This document shows, in pieces, positions 28,111 through 37,162 of a stretch of 64,000 bases of DNA. The position numbers and the translations under genes were made by a program. Every line of letters begins with the position of its first letter. Within the stretch, counting starts at the first letter, position 1. Source of the stretch: Hyphomicrobiales bacterium (GTDB lineage: Bacteria > Pseudomonadota > Alphaproteobacteria > Rhizobiales > Beijerinckiaceae); assembly GCA_025351165.1 (NCBI GenBank), contig JANXWK010000008.1, forward strand, positions 52,256-116,255. The letters are read 5' to 3'. Under the pieces are notes generated by a model that was not told the origin of the DNA, did no database searches, and worked only from the letters and a program-made list of their open reading frames with translations.

Positions 28111-29376
28111 CTATATTGTTGCCTGCCCAAACCGCTTCTCAATGTAGTCTGCTACAAGCACTTTAAATTCATCTGCTATGCTGTCTCCTCGTAAGGTGAG
28201 GGCTTTTTTGCCATCAATGAACACAGGGGCGGCAGGGGTTTCACCTGTGCCTGGCAAGGATATGCCAATATCTGCGTGCTTGGATTCGCCTGGCCCATTC
28301 ACAATGCAGCCCATAACTGCAACATTGAGTGTTTCCACACCCTTATAACGCTGTTTCCAGTCTGGCATTGAGTTTGCCAGCCAGCCTTGAATGTCAGAGG
28401 CCAGCTGCTGAAATACAGTTGATGTTGTGCGCCCGCACCCGGGACAAGCCGCAACCTGTGGAATGAACGAGCGAAACCCCATAGTCTGCAAGATTTCCTG
28501 CGCTACTTTAACTTCCAGAGCGCGATCGCCATCAGGCTCTGGGGTCAAGGATACACGGATTGTATCGCCGATTCCTTCCTGGAGCAGCACGCCCAAAGCC
28601 GCTGAGGAACATACAATGCCTTTTGATCCAAGCCCAGCTTCTGTCAGGCCAAGATGAAGCGCATAGTTGGAGCGTTTTGCCAGCATACGGTAAACGGAAA
28701 TCAGATCCTGAACATTGGACACCTTGGCAGATAAAATAATTTTATCCCGCCCCATGCCAAGTTGTTCTGCACGCGCCGCAGACAGTAGAGCGGACTGCAC
28801 CAAAGCTTCACGCGTGATGCTGCGGGCGTCCAATAGCTGCGCACTGGAGGCGTTCAAATCCATCAGATGCGTGAGAAGCTCATCATCCAGCGACCCCCAG
28901 TTTGCACCAATGCGCACGGGTTTATCATGTTTGAGGGCAATATCAATTATGGCAGAAAACTGAGTGTCGCGCTTATCACGAAAGCCAACATTGCCTGGAT
29001 TTATACGATATTTATCAAGAGCTTCTGCACAAGCTGGATGATCATTAAGCAGTTTATGACCGATATAATGAAAATCTCCAATAAGTGGCACAGTGCAGCC
29101 GCGTTTCAGCAATGCTTCCTTGATATGGGGCACTGCCAAAGCTGCCTCATCACGATCAACAGTGATGCGTACCAGCTCGGAGCCAGCTCTTGCCAGGCTT
29201 GCGACCTGCGCAATAGTTGCCTGAATATCAGCTGTGTCTGTGTTGGTCATGGATTGGACAATAATCGGAGCGGTGGCTCCCACACGGACGCCCCCTATGC
29301 TGACTGGCACTGTATTATGGCGAGGTTTGGGAGCAGCACTTATCATTTGGCTGTCAATGGTTTCATGGATATTCAT
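28111..29376 (-). CDS. ispG: 4-hydroxy-3-methylbut-2-en-1-yl diphosphate synthase
   Basis: 421 residues, TIM barrel plus iron-sulfur domain of the MEP pathway. N-terminal [13 protein letters not shown], cluster cysteines in CPGCGRTTS and [11 protein letters not shown]. It acts directly before IspH (19966). Its start overlaps the zur stop by four bases. Confidence 0.97.
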   Translation of the reverse strand: MNIHETIDSQMISAAPKPRHNTVPVSIGGVRVGATAPIIVQSMTNTDTADIQATIAQVASLARAGSELVRITVDRDEAALAVPHIKEALLKRGCTVPLIGDFHYIGHKLLNDHPACAEALDKYRINPGNVGFRDKRDTQFSAIIDIALKHDKPVRIGANWGSLDDELLTHLMDLNASSAQLLDARSITREALVQSALLSAARAEQLGMGRDKIILSAKVSNVQDLISVYRMLAKRSNYALHLGLTEAGLGSKGIVCSSAALGVLLQEGIGDTIRVSLTPEPDGDRALEVKVAQEILQTMGFRSFIPQVAACPGCGRTTSTVFQQLASDIQGWLANSMPDWKQRYKGVETLNVAVMGCIVNGPGESKHADIGISLPGTGETPAAPVFIDGKKALTLRGDSIADEFKVLVADYIEKRFGQATI

Positions 29377-29876
29377 GAGGCTGCACTTTCTGGCATTTTA
29401 TCTGCTGTGCATGTTTTACATAGGCCTGCCAATTCCAGCACTTTGGATTTTAACTGAAAAGAACGTTGACTGGCAAGTTGTGTCAGGCTTTGCTGCACCA
29501 TGTCTGAAGCCGCTTCTTCTGCGCGCCCACATTTTTCACAGAGCATAAAAACAATTGCTTCATCATTAGTATGGCGGTGCGGGCAAATGATGAAAGCGTT
29601 GCGGCTTTCAAGGCGATGTATCAGCTTTGCCTCAAGTAAAAAATCCAGCGCTCGATATACAATAACTGGTGCTTGGCGTTTGGGAGATGCCTGCTGAATT
29701 TTCTCCAGTAAATCATACGCGCCCAAAGGTTTTGCAGCCTCTGCCAGAAGTACAAGTATCTGGCGGCGCTGATCTGTCAGGCGCAGCCCTCGCGTTTCGC
29801 AATAGCGTGTAGCCTCTGCAATAATATCGAGAGGCATGTGGTGGTGGTTATGCGCGCAGATATGGGAATGAGACAT
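29373..29876 (-). CDS. zur: Fur family regulator, Zur-like
   Basis: 167 residues. A His-rich N-terminus ([12 protein letters not shown]) is followed by a winged helix with [17 protein letters not shown] and the [13 protein letters not shown] recognition region, then structural zinc cysteines C-E-K-C and C-K-T-C. The helix sequence and position fit Zur, repressor of zinc uptake, better than Fur or Mur. Zinc importer genes are absent here. Coupled to ispG. No clear Zur box was seen in the divergent spacer to bdhA. Confidence 0.85.
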   Translation of the reverse strand: MSHSHICAHNHHHMPLDIIAEATRYCETRGLRLTDQRRQILVLLAEAAKPLGAYDLLEKIQQASPKRQAPVIVYRALDFLLEAKLIHRLESRNAFIICPHRHTNDEAIVFMLCEKCGRAEEAASDMVQQSLTQLASQRSFQLKSKVLELAGLCKTCTADKMPESAAS

Positions 29877-29966
29877 TATAACTGTTTAAATGGAGCAAAT
29901 TAGGTTGTGTTGAGTTTATTATAGCATATGGTTTAACGCAAATCCCACACTTTTTAAGGAGTTTAT

Positions 29967-30764
29967 ATGTCTTTGCAAGTTTCACTTCAGGGTAAAAATG
30001 CTATTGTAACTGGATCTACCAGTGGCATTGGCATGGGTATTGCCAAAGCTTTTGCAAAGCTTGGTGCAAATGTGTTGATCAATGGACTTGGTGACGCAGC
30101 GCAGATTGAAACAGAGCGCGCCAGTATTGAAACAGAATTTGGTGTCAAATGCCTTTACTCTCCTGCAAACATGATGGTGGGTAGTGAAGTTACTGGCATG
30201 GTCAAGCTTGCAGTTGATACTTGGGGTGGAGTTGACATTTTGGTCAATAATGCAGGTATCCAGTTTGTCTCTCCGATTGAAGAGTTTCCAGATGACAAGT
30301 TTGAACAGATTATCCGCATCAATCTAGTTGCTGCCTTCTATGCCATAAAGGCTGCAATTCCATCCATGAAAACACGTGGCTGGGGACGAATTATCAATAT
30401 TTCATCTGCTCATGGGCTTGTTGCTTCCCCCTTTAAATCTGCCTATGTTGCAGCAAAGCATGGTATTTCTGGCCTTTCCAAAACAGTGGCACTAGAAGTT
30501 GCAACCAGCAAAATTACAAGCAACTGCATAGCACCTGGCTATGTGTGGACGCCTTTGGTTGAAAGCCAGATTCCTGACACTATGAAAGCCCGTGGCATGA
30601 CAAAGGAGCAGGTTATCAATGATGTGCTGCTCCATGCCCAGCCAACAAAAGAATTTGTAACCATTGAACAGGTTGCCGATATTGCCTGTTTTTTATGTTC
30701 AGATGCAGCGTCTGCTATTACAGGTACAACTTTGTCCGTTGATGGTGGCTGGACGGCAGCATGA
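29967..30764 (+). CDS. bdhA: D-3-hydroxybutyrate dehydrogenase
   Basis: 265 residues, short-chain dehydrogenase. NAD motif TGSTSGIG at 15-22, NNAG at 94-97, catalytic S146/S147 region and Y160-x3-K164. The family-specific SAHGLVASPFKSAYVAAKHG identifies 3-hydroxybutyrate dehydrogenase. It oxidises 3-hydroxybutyrate, the product of PHB breakdown, to acetoacetate. AAGGAG precedes the start. ATGA overlap with a patatin gene. Confidence 0.93.
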   Translation: MSLQVSLQGKNAIVTGSTSGIGMGIAKAFAKLGANVLINGLGDAAQIETERASIETEFGVKCLYSPANMMVGSEVTGMVKLAVDTWGGVDILVNNAGIQFVSPIEEFPDDKFEQIIRINLVAAFYAIKAAIPSMKTRGWGRIINISSAHGLVASPFKSAYVAAKHGISGLSKTVALEVATSKITSNCIAPGYVWTPLVESQIPDTMKARGMTKEQVINDVLLHAQPTKEFVTIEQVADIACFLCSDAASAITGTTLSVDGGWTAA

Positions 30765-31792
30765 GCAAACCCCATAAAAAGCATATTAATCTGGCGCTAC
30801 AGGGCGGCGGTGCACATGGCGCATTCACCTGGGGTGTCCTGGATTACATTCTGGAAGATGACCGTCTTGAGATAGATGCAATCTCTGGCACAAGCGCTGG
30901 GGCAATGAATGCCGTTGCGCTTGCTGATGGCATGCTGGAGGGTGGAGTTCCAGGTGCAAGACTACAACTGGAACGATTTTGGAAGTCGATCAGTTCTGAT
31001 GCTGCTCTGTCTCCCCTTCAGCGATCAATTTTCAATAAAATTCTTGGAGTGTGGAATTTAAGTAATTCGCCAGGATTTGCCTGGATGGACATGATGCAAA
31101 ACCTGTTTAATCCCTATGATTTTAATCCAACAAATATCAATCCTATCAAAAGCCTGCTTGACCGTGAAATAAACTTTGAAAATGTTCAAAAATGTTCAAA
31201 GATCAAAATTTATGTTGCAGCAACCAATGTGCGCACTGGAAAAATAAAGGTTTTCAACCAAAGCAAGCTTGATTCTGATCGGGTTATGGCATCTGCCTGT
31301 TTGCCATCTGTATTCCAAGCAGTTGAAATAGAGGGTGAATCCTACTGGGATGGCGGGTATATGGGCAATCCTGCACTCTTTCCCTTTTACAAAGATACCA
31401 ATTCTAGCGATGTTCTTGATATTCTTGTTGTTCAAATTAATCCTGTTGAACGCAAAAATGTGCCGCGTACCTCTCGTGAAATCACAGACCGTGTCAATGA
31501 GATTACATTCAACGCGTCGTTGTTACGGGAATTTCGTGCGATAGAATTTGTGACACGTCTGATTGAAGAGGGTAAACTTAGTAATGCTGATTATGCTAAG
31601 ATAAATATACATCGCATTTCTGCTTTGGACGAACTTGCGGATTTGACAGCCTCATCCAAACTTAATGCTGAATGGGATTTTTTCGTTTACCTTAAGGATC
31701 ACGGCCGGCACGCGGCCAAACTCTGGCTTGATACCAATTTTAGTGATATAGGTCAGCGCACAACAATTGATTTGCTGAAAGCGGTAAATTGA
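30761..31792 (+). CDS. Patatin-like phospholipase
   Basis: 343 residues. Oxyanion hole GGGAHG at 15-20, nucleophile S45 in GTSAG, and catalytic D197 in WDGGYMGNP form the patatin dyad. No signal peptide; probably a cytoplasmic lipid acyl hydrolase. It overlaps bdhA by four bases, an arrangement also known in rhizobia, so it may act on PHB granule or lipid stores; this is inference. A 10-bp tandem repeat AATGTTCAAA lies in its coding region at 31179-31200. Its stop TGA overlaps the TTG of ccmC. Confidence 0.9.
   Translation: MSKPHKKHINLALQGGGAHGAFTWGVLDYILEDDRLEIDAISGTSAGAMNAVALADGMLEGGVPGARLQLERFWKSISSDAALSPLQRSIFNKILGVWNLSNSPGFAWMDMMQNLFNPYDFNPTNINPIKSLLDREINFENVQKCSKIKIYVAATNVRTGKIKVFNQSKLDSDRVMASACLPSVFQAVEIEGESYWDGGYMGNPALFPFYKDTNSSDVLDILVVQINPVERKNVPRTSREITDRVNEITFNASLLREFRAIEFVTRLIEEGKLSNADYAKINIHRISALDELADLTASSKLNAEWDFFVYLKDHGRHAAKLWLDTNFSDIGQRTTIDLLKAVN
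31179..31200. repeat. 10-bp tandem duplication inside the patatin gene
   Basis: AATGTTCAAA occurs twice in a row (31181-31200, periodicity from 31179). Ten is not a multiple of three, yet the frame stays open to the normal family end, so either the repeat is old or a second change compensates. Confidence 0.85.
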
Positions 31793-32520
31793 AAGCACTC
31801 TATTCTTTAGCCAATCCTGCATTGTTTATAAAAGTGTCTTGGTGGTTGCTACCCCCTCTGTGGGTGGCAACCCTTGTTAGCTTTGGTGCAGGGCTCTATA
31901 TGAGCCTTGTTGTTGCTCCAGCTGACTACCAGCAGGGCGAGACTGTGCGAATCATGTTTATTCATGTGCCTTCTGCCTGGCTCGCTTTGCTTTGCTATAG
32001 TGCGATGACCCTGTCTGCTCTAGGTACGCTAATTTTCCGTCATCCTTTGGCGGATGTTGCTCAAAAAGCCGCTGCCCCGTTAGGGGCTGGCTTTACAGCT
32101 ATTTGCCTGGTTACAGGTTCGATCTGGGGTAAACCTACATGGGGAACCTGGTGGGAATGGGATGCGCGTTTAACATCCATGCTGATTTTACTGCTGATTT
32201 ATTTTGGAATTATTGCACTTTGGCGCGCTATTGAAGAGCCAAACAAGGCAGCGCGGGCTGTGGCAATTCTTACATTGGTTGGAGCGGTCAATATTCCCAT
32301 TATTAAATTTTCAGTTGATTGGTGGTATACCCTTCATCAACCAGCTTCAATCATGCGTCTTGGGGGATCGGCCATTCACAGCACGATTTTACAACCGCTT
32401 CTTGTAATGGGACTTGCTTACTTTTTGCTATTTACCACATTGCTGCTAGTGCGGATGCGGGCAGAACTTGATGAACGTAAAATCAGACGGATAAGACTAC
32501 TGGCAGCACAGGAAAATTGA
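31789..32520 (+). CDS. ccmC: Heme exporter protein CcmC
   Basis: 243 residues, six membrane helices. The tryptophan-rich heme-handling motif WGTWWEWDARLTS is complete, with His-containing loops around FIHVPSAW and WWYTLHQPAS. CcmC loads heme onto CcmE for cytochrome c maturation. The start is TTG 31789, overlapping the patatin stop (TTGA); no in-frame ATG lies before the first helix. ccmA and ccmB, usually directly upstream, are missing from this position. Confidence 0.93.
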   Translation: MKALYSLANPALFIKVSWWLLPPLWVATLVSFGAGLYMSLVVAPADYQQGETVRIMFIHVPSAWLALLCYSAMTLSALGTLIFRHPLADVAQKAAAPLGAGFTAICLVTGSIWGKPTWGTWWEWDARLTSMLILLLIYFGIIALWRAIEEPNKAARAVAILTLVGAVNIPIIKFSVDWWYTLHQPASIMRLGGSAIHSTILQPLLVMGLAYFLLFTTLLLVRMRAELDERKIRRIRLLAAQEN

Positions 32521-32523
32521 GCC

Positions 32524-32688
32524 ATGTTTGAGCTATTTGGCAAGCATACCTCTTACATATTTGCGTCTTACGCCATAGCACTCTTTACGTTGTCTGCGAT
32601 GATAGCAGGAAGTCTATGGAAGGCAAAGAGCGCGCGCAAGACGTTGAGCAGCATGAAAACCCTCAAAGCTTTAAAAGAGGGCAAGTAA
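32524..32688 (+). CDS. ccmD: Heme exporter protein CcmD
   Basis: 54 residues: one N-terminal membrane helix (SYIFASYAIALFTLSAMIAG) followed by a basic cytoplasmic tail, as in CcmD, which helps release holo-CcmE from CcmC. It starts three bases after the ccmC stop. The stop codon lies within a 16-bp tandem duplication. Too short for many gene callers, but position and topology are clear. Confidence 0.88.
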   Translation: MFELFGKHTSYIFASYAIALFTLSAMIAGSLWKAKSARKTLSSMKTLKALKEGK

Positions 32689-32708
32689 AAAAGAGGGCAA
32701 GTAAAAAA
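32673..32708. repeat. 16-bp tandem duplication at the ccmD/ccmG junction
   Basis: AAGAGGGCAAGTAAAA is repeated exactly (32675-32690 and 32691-32706); the period of 16 holds from 32673 to 32708. Copy one carries the last ccmD codons and stop. Copy two provides GAGGG, the only purine-rich site before ccmG. Confidence 0.95.
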
Positions 32709-32709
32709 T

Positions 32710-33330
32710 ATGGTAATCAAGGACATGAATACGCGCCAGTCTTCTACGCAAAAAGCTAAATTTAAAGCAGGTTCTTTCCTGTTTTTAATGCCATTGATGA
32801 TTGTGGTTGCCCTAAGCATCATCTTTCTATTCAGGTTGTTTTCTGGTGATACAACAAAACTGCCCTCGGCTCTCATTTCCAAGCCTGTGCCAGAGGTTAC
32901 TCTAAGCGGAATAGCCAATCTCGTTCAAAATGGTAGCGTTGTTCCAGGTTTTTCCTCTGCTGATCTTAAAAAAGGGCAAGTCAGTCTTGTGAATATGTTT
33001 GCCTCCTGGTGCCTTGAGTGCAAACAGGAGCATGATGTTCTGCTTAAACTAGGCAAGGATGAGCGTATTGTTCTGTTTGGCATTGACTACAAAGATGATG
33101 CTGAAAAGGCGCGCTTGTTTTTGAACAGCTATGGTAATCCATATAAAGCTGTGGGCGTTGACCGGAAAGGCTCTGCAGCGATTGACTGGGGTCTTTATGG
33201 TGTACCTGAGACATTTATCATATCTGGCAAAGGGCGTATTCTTTACAAGAAAACAGGTCCTATGACCGAAGAAACCCTGCAATCAGAGATTATACCTGAA
33301 ATCGAAAAGGCACTGAAGGCCACGGATTAA
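32710..33330 (+). CDS. ccmG: Cytochrome c biogenesis thioredoxin CcmG (DsbE)
   Basis: 206 residues. A cytoplasmic start, one membrane anchor (about 22-43) and a periplasmic thioredoxin domain with C101-L-E-C104 in FASWCLECKQE, then GVPETFIISGKGRI with the cis-Pro. It reduces apocytochrome c cysteines before heme attachment. The usual CcmG dipeptide has Pro before the second Cys (WCxPC); CLEC is unusual. Start ATG 32710, with GAGGG 12 bases upstream; a second ATG at 32725 has poor spacing. Confidence 0.93.
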   Translation: MVIKDMNTRQSSTQKAKFKAGSFLFLMPLMIVVALSIIFLFRLFSGDTTKLPSALISKPVPEVTLSGIANLVQNGSVVPGFSSADLKKGQVSLVNMFASWCLECKQEHDVLLKLGKDERIVLFGIDYKDDAEKARLFLNSYGNPYKAVGVDRKGSAAIDWGLYGVPETFIISGKGRILYKKTGPMTEETLQSEIIPEIEKALKATD

Positions 33331-33377
33331 TGCCCTACCTGTTTGTGTACCCTCAAATATTATATTCTCAGCCTATT

Positions 33378-34031
33378 TTAAAGATGCTCTATGTCTGACG
33401 CAGGATCAATCTGGTGCCTGAGTATTAATGGGGTCTGGGAAATAGCAAACAAAATAGTGATCGGCATTGTGCCCCAGACCTTGAAACTGACCCAGAAATC
33501 ATCTGTCTGTGTACGCCAGACAATTTCATTGATGCCAGCCAGCATCAGAAAAAAAACGCCCCAACGAAAGGTCAATTTTCGCCATCCAGTTTCGTCAAGA
33601 TGCAGCACACTATCCAGAACAATCGGCAAAAGAGCCTTTCCAAAAGCTAACCCGCCCAATAGCGTTAAGCCAAACAAGGAATTTACAATTGTTGGTTTCA
33701 GTTTGATAAATGTTGCATCATTGAAATAGAGCGTCAGTCCCCCAAAAATCAGGACGACAACGGCTGTTACCATTGGCATGACAGGCAGATGGCGCGTTAT
33801 GCTGAATGTTATAATCAAGGAAGCAAGCATTGCCACCATAAAAACTGCAGTTGCAGCAATGATTTTACCTTGCTCGCCAGCCAGAATATCGGCACTGATA
33901 AAGGGTGTAACAAATCTTGAAAAAAGTGCAGGTTTTGAGTTAGCAAAAAAGAAGAGAACCAGTGGTCCCATTTCCAGCACAAGTTTCAAGAAAGGATTAA
34001 GACTGCGTTTTTGTGTTATTTGAGTATTCAT
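33378..34031 (-). CDS. ispZ: Septation protein A / inner membrane-spanning protein YciB
   Basis: 217 residues with five or six membrane helices and the family stretch LVLEMGPLVLFFFANSKP at the start and RWGVFFLMLAGINEIVWR in the second half. Family members influence cell division and envelope integrity; the mechanism is not settled. Nine bases after ftsY, in the standard dapF-ftsY-ispZ order. It converges on ccmG. Confidence 0.94.
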   Translation of the reverse strand: MNTQITQKRSLNPFLKLVLEMGPLVLFFFANSKPALFSRFVTPFISADILAGEQGKIIAATAVFMVAMLASLIITFSITRHLPVMPMVTAVVVLIFGGLTLYFNDATFIKLKPTIVNSLFGLTLLGGLAFGKALLPIVLDSVLHLDETGWRKLTFRWGVFFLMLAGINEIVWRTQTDDFWVSFKVWGTMPITILFAISQTPLILRHQIDPASDIEHL

Positions 34032-34040
34032 AGGCTGCTT

Positions 34041-35093
34041 CTAATTCCTTGTGTCCAAACCCGCAATAGCATCTGCAAATTCTCTTGGATGAAATGGTTC
34101 AAGATCATCAACAGCTTCACCAATACCAATGAAATGGATGGGCAGCTTGAATTTTTCTGCAACCGCAACCAAAATTCCACCTCGTGCTGTGCCATCCAGC
34201 TTGGTCATCACCAAACCAGTAACCCCAGCCATTTTTGAAAAAATTTCGACCTGCGACAATGCATTTTGGCCAACAGTCGCATCAAGAACCAGCAACACAG
34301 CATGAGGCGCCGTTGCATCGACTTTTTTCATGACACGAATGACTTTTTCAAGTTCATTCATAAGTTCACTGCGATTTTGCAGGCGGCCTGCAGTATCAAC
34401 CAACAGAATATCGGTTTTTGAAATCTGCGCGCCGCGCATCGCATCAAATACAAGTCCAGCGGCATCGGCGCCTTCCTCTCGTGCCATCACAGCCGCTTGG
34501 GTGCGCTGACCCCAGGCCTTGAGCTGTTCTACAGCGGCGGCACGGAATGTATCGCCCGCAGCAAACATAACAGATAACCCATCGCGCTGAAATTTAGCAG
34601 AGAGTTTGCCAATAGTTGTCGTCTTGCCTGACCCGTTAACGCCCACCATCATAATAACAAATGGCCTGTCCATTTTTTCAATGATGAGAGGTTTTGCGAC
34701 TGGAAAAAGCGCTTTCTCAATTTCAGTGCTTAAAATATTTTTAATTTCCTCTGGTTCAATTTCCTTGTCATACCGGCCTTTAGCAATCACCTGTGTAATG
34801 CGGGTTGAAACAGACAGGCCTAGGTCGGCCTGTATCAGAATATCCTCCAGATCATCCAGCATCTGGGTATTCAGCTTTTTTTTGGTAAATAAACTGGTTA
34901 TGCTATCGCCAAGTCCGCCAGACGTGCGCGACAGTCCTTTGCGAAGCCTCTCAAACCATGTTGGCCGAACGTCTTCAGCTACTGGAGCAGCTACTTCCAA
35001 CACAGAAAATTCCAGAGCAGGAGAAATTTCCTGGGATGGACTCTTGCGGCCAAGCAATCGCGAAAACAAACCCTGTTTTTCTTCTGTGCTCAT
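34041..35093 (-). CDS. ftsY: Signal recognition particle receptor FtsY
   Basis: 350 residues. Short acidic/amphipathic N-terminal part, then the NG GTPase domain: GVNGSGKTTT at 151-160, DTAGR in the G3 box, and TKLDGTARGG in G4. It docks SRP-ribosome complexes at SecYEG. ATGA overlap with dapF. The tRNA-modification gene mtaB often found between dapF and ftsY in this order is absent. Confidence 0.97.
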   Translation of the reverse strand: MSTEEKQGLFSRLLGRKSPSQEISPALEFSVLEVAAPVAEDVRPTWFERLRKGLSRTSGGLGDSITSLFTKKKLNTQMLDDLEDILIQADLGLSVSTRITQVIAKGRYDKEIEPEEIKNILSTEIEKALFPVAKPLIIEKMDRPFVIMMVGVNGSGKTTTIGKLSAKFQRDGLSVMFAAGDTFRAAAVEQLKAWGQRTQAAVMAREEGADAAGLVFDAMRGAQISKTDILLVDTAGRLQNRSELMNELEKVIRVMKKVDATAPHAVLLVLDATVGQNALSQVEIFSKMAGVTGLVMTKLDGTARGGILVAVAEKFKLPIHFIGIGEAVDDLEPFHPREFADAIAGLDTRN

Positions 35094-35992
35094 AGTGCAA
35101 CCTTTAATGGTTCAGCTATGCCAGAAAAAATGGCTTCATTCAAATTACCTGTAAAATCAAACTCTACCTTGCCGCCCATCATAACATGCCCATCAGCCAG
35201 CCATTCGATTTCAAGATCGCCTCCAGGCAATGTAACTGTAACCTTTCGTTCCGTAAACTCAGCTCTCATGGCGCAGACTGCTGCTGCACAGGCACCTGTG
35301 CCACAGGCAATGGTCAAACCAGCACCCCGCTCCCAGACTTTCTGCACTAGATGTGTAGGGGACTTGATGCATACCAGGGAGATGTTTGCCCGCTCTGGAA
35401 ACATAGGGTGGTTTTCAAGGATAGGCCCAATTCGTGCAAGATCATGCGCCTCAACATTATTTACAAAGAAAACAGCATGTGGATTGCCCATACTGGCAGC
35501 GGAAAAATGGGCAGGCAGATCAGCTTTGAGGCTTAAAGTATTCAGTTGTACTTTACGTGTATCTGAAACTGCCATAGCAAGTGGAATGTCATTCCAGCCA
35601 AAAAGTGGCCGCCCCATATCCACGGAAACCGCGCTCCAGGAACCTCCATCAAAAGCCTGCAAAATGCCAGCGCCAGTTTCAATGCAAACAGTATTGCTCT
35701 CCAGCTCATTCATGATCAGACGCCCAACGCAGCGCGTTGCGTTGCCGCATGCATCAACCTCCGACCCATCAGCATTGATAATCCGCATAAAAATATCGGC
35801 TTTTCGGCTGGGTTCCAAAATGATGATTTGATCGCAGCCAATTCCTGAATGTCGACTGGCTATGGCTTTTGCAAGCTCCAGCCTCATTTCAAAAACAGCA
35901 TTGCGCCGATCAAGAATTACGAAATCATTGCCTAAACCGTTCATTTTAATGAAGGGTAGATTGATCAGGCTTTTGTATGAAGAAGCATCCAA
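35090..35992 (-). CDS. dapF: Diaminopimelate epimerase
   Basis: 300 residues. Converts LL-DAP to meso-DAP for lysine and peptidoglycan. Catalytic cysteines are C82 (ACGNATRC) and C230 (IACGTGACAAA). The core begins at MNGLGNDFVILD (residue 17), so a start there is also possible, but the extra 16 residues are conserved in style among relatives. First gene of dapF-ftsY-ispZ. Confidence 0.96.
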   Translation of the reverse strand: MDASSYKSLINLPFIKMNGLGNDFVILDRRNAVFEMRLELAKAIASRHSGIGCDQIIILEPSRKADIFMRIINADGSEVDACGNATRCVGRLIMNELESNTVCIETGAGILQAFDGGSWSAVSVDMGRPLFGWNDIPLAMAVSDTRKVQLNTLSLKADLPAHFSAASMGNPHAVFFVNNVEAHDLARIGPILENHPMFPERANISLVCIKSPTHLVQKVWERGAGLTIACGTGACAAAVCAMRAEFTERKVTVTLPGGDLEIEWLADGHVMMGGKVEFDFTGNLNEAIFSGIAEPLKVAL

Positions 35993-36180
35993 GATTTTTG
36001 TCCAGTAAATTATTTTAAGCCTTACAGATAGGCATCATAGGTTCAACACTCAAGGATTATTTGATAACCTGCAAAAGCTTTGCCAAAATTTGAAACAAAT
36101 CATTCCATAAAAAGGTTGAATCATTTAAGTTTATGCAAAACGTATAGATTTGGCGCGTATATCAGAAAGATAAAGCAGGC

Positions 36181-37083
36181 ATGTTAAAAGCTGTCACATT
36201 CTCAATATTATTTCTTACTGAGCTTACCCCTGCATTAGCGCAACAGATAGTGCCTCCCCCTGCTAAAATCGAGGGCCAGCCACTTGCACCACCTGCACCA
36301 CCTGCTTCTACGCAATTACCCGCCGCGTCTTTACCTGTTATTTCTCCTTCTCCTCTCCTACCACAAACGCTTCCAACCATAGTGCCTCCGCCAGCTGTCA
36401 TCCCTTTAACATCCACTCCAGCTCCGCTCATTCTTCCTTCTACGCCTTTGCCGCAGGTTGCACCACAACAGGTCATATCTACGCCTGTCAATCCACCTAT
36501 GCCTGCACCCGTTCCTGCTCAGTCAGCTCCTGCTCAGCCAGCTCCTGCCCAGCCAGCTCCTGCCCAGCCAGTTCCTGCTCTGATTGTGCCCCCTGCCATC
36601 ATCTCGCCAGATCCAGCCAATGAGCCAAATATTCTGGAGCTTAACATTGAGGCAAGGCCAGTCTTGACTTTAAAAGATGAAGCTTCAAATGAAGACGGTT
36701 TTACTATTATCCGCCGTAACATTGCACGTTTGACTGAGGATGCTAAAAACGCAGGTATTGTAATCACAGGACGCCCATTTGCCGTTATTGACCTAACAGA
36801 TGATCAAAGGTTCAAGTTTGAGGTCATGCTGCCTGTTGAAAAACCAGTATCTGGCATTGCGCCGGCCGGGCTGAATTTTGGCCTATCACCCATGGGTAAA
36901 GCCATACGTTTCAAGTTTACAGGCGCTTACGATGAAAGTGCCTATGTCTATGAATCAATTGAAGCCTATATTGAGGAGAAAAATATTATTGCACGGAATT
37001 ACGCTATTGAGGAATATCTTAATGACCCAAAGGATAATAACGATGCAGATCTGCAAATGTACATCTATTATTTGAAGGAATAG
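36181..37083 (+). CDS. Secreted proline-rich protein, unknown function
   Basis: 300 residues. Signal peptide (MLKAVTFSILFLTELTPALA, cut before QQ), then about 120 residues of Pro/Ala/Gln-rich low complexity, including 15-bp DNA units coding for APAQP at 36511-36570, and a compact C-terminal region of about 160 residues with VVNLTDD-like strands (RPFAVIDLTDDQRFKFEV) and an acidic end. The Pro-rich part may span the periplasm or peptidoglycan, as in TonB-like proteins, but there is no TonB box or C-terminal TonB fold visible. Single-gene unit between dapF (divergent) and an ABC exporter (convergent). Confidence 0.75.
   Translation: MLKAVTFSILFLTELTPALAQQIVPPPAKIEGQPLAPPAPPASTQLPAASLPVISPSPLLPQTLPTIVPPPAVIPLTSTPAPLILPSTPLPQVAPQQVISTPVNPPMPAPVPAQSAPAQPAPAQPAPAQPVPALIVPPAIISPDPANEPNILELNIEARPVLTLKDEASNEDGFTIIRRNIARLTEDAKNAGIVITGRPFAVIDLTDDQRFKFEVMLPVEKPVSGIAPAGLNFGLSPMGKAIRFKFTGAYDESAYVYESIEAYIEEKNIIARNYAIEEYLNDPKDNNDADLQMYIYYLKE
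36511..36570. repeat. Four 15-bp repeats coding for (A/V)PAQ(P/S)
   Basis: Units at 36511, 36526, 36541 and 36556 differ at one to three positions; the last two are identical (GCTCCTGCCCAGCCA). They encode VPAQS-APAQP-APAQP-APAQP. Copy number is likely to vary between strains. Confidence 0.9.
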
Positions 37084-37162
37084 TGTGTATCTGGCTCGAA
37101 CGTATAATTAATGAGTGTCAATAAAACATGATAGCATTGTTATACACTTAGCCAAATATTTT

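Noticed and set aside
29877..29966. Zur box between zur and bdhA
   Set aside because: No convincing GTTATA-type dyad was found; the AT-rich matches are no better than chance.
36162..36491. 109-residue Gly-rich minus frame
   Set aside because: Complement of the Pro-rich gene; Gly-rich composition is the mirror of Pro codons.
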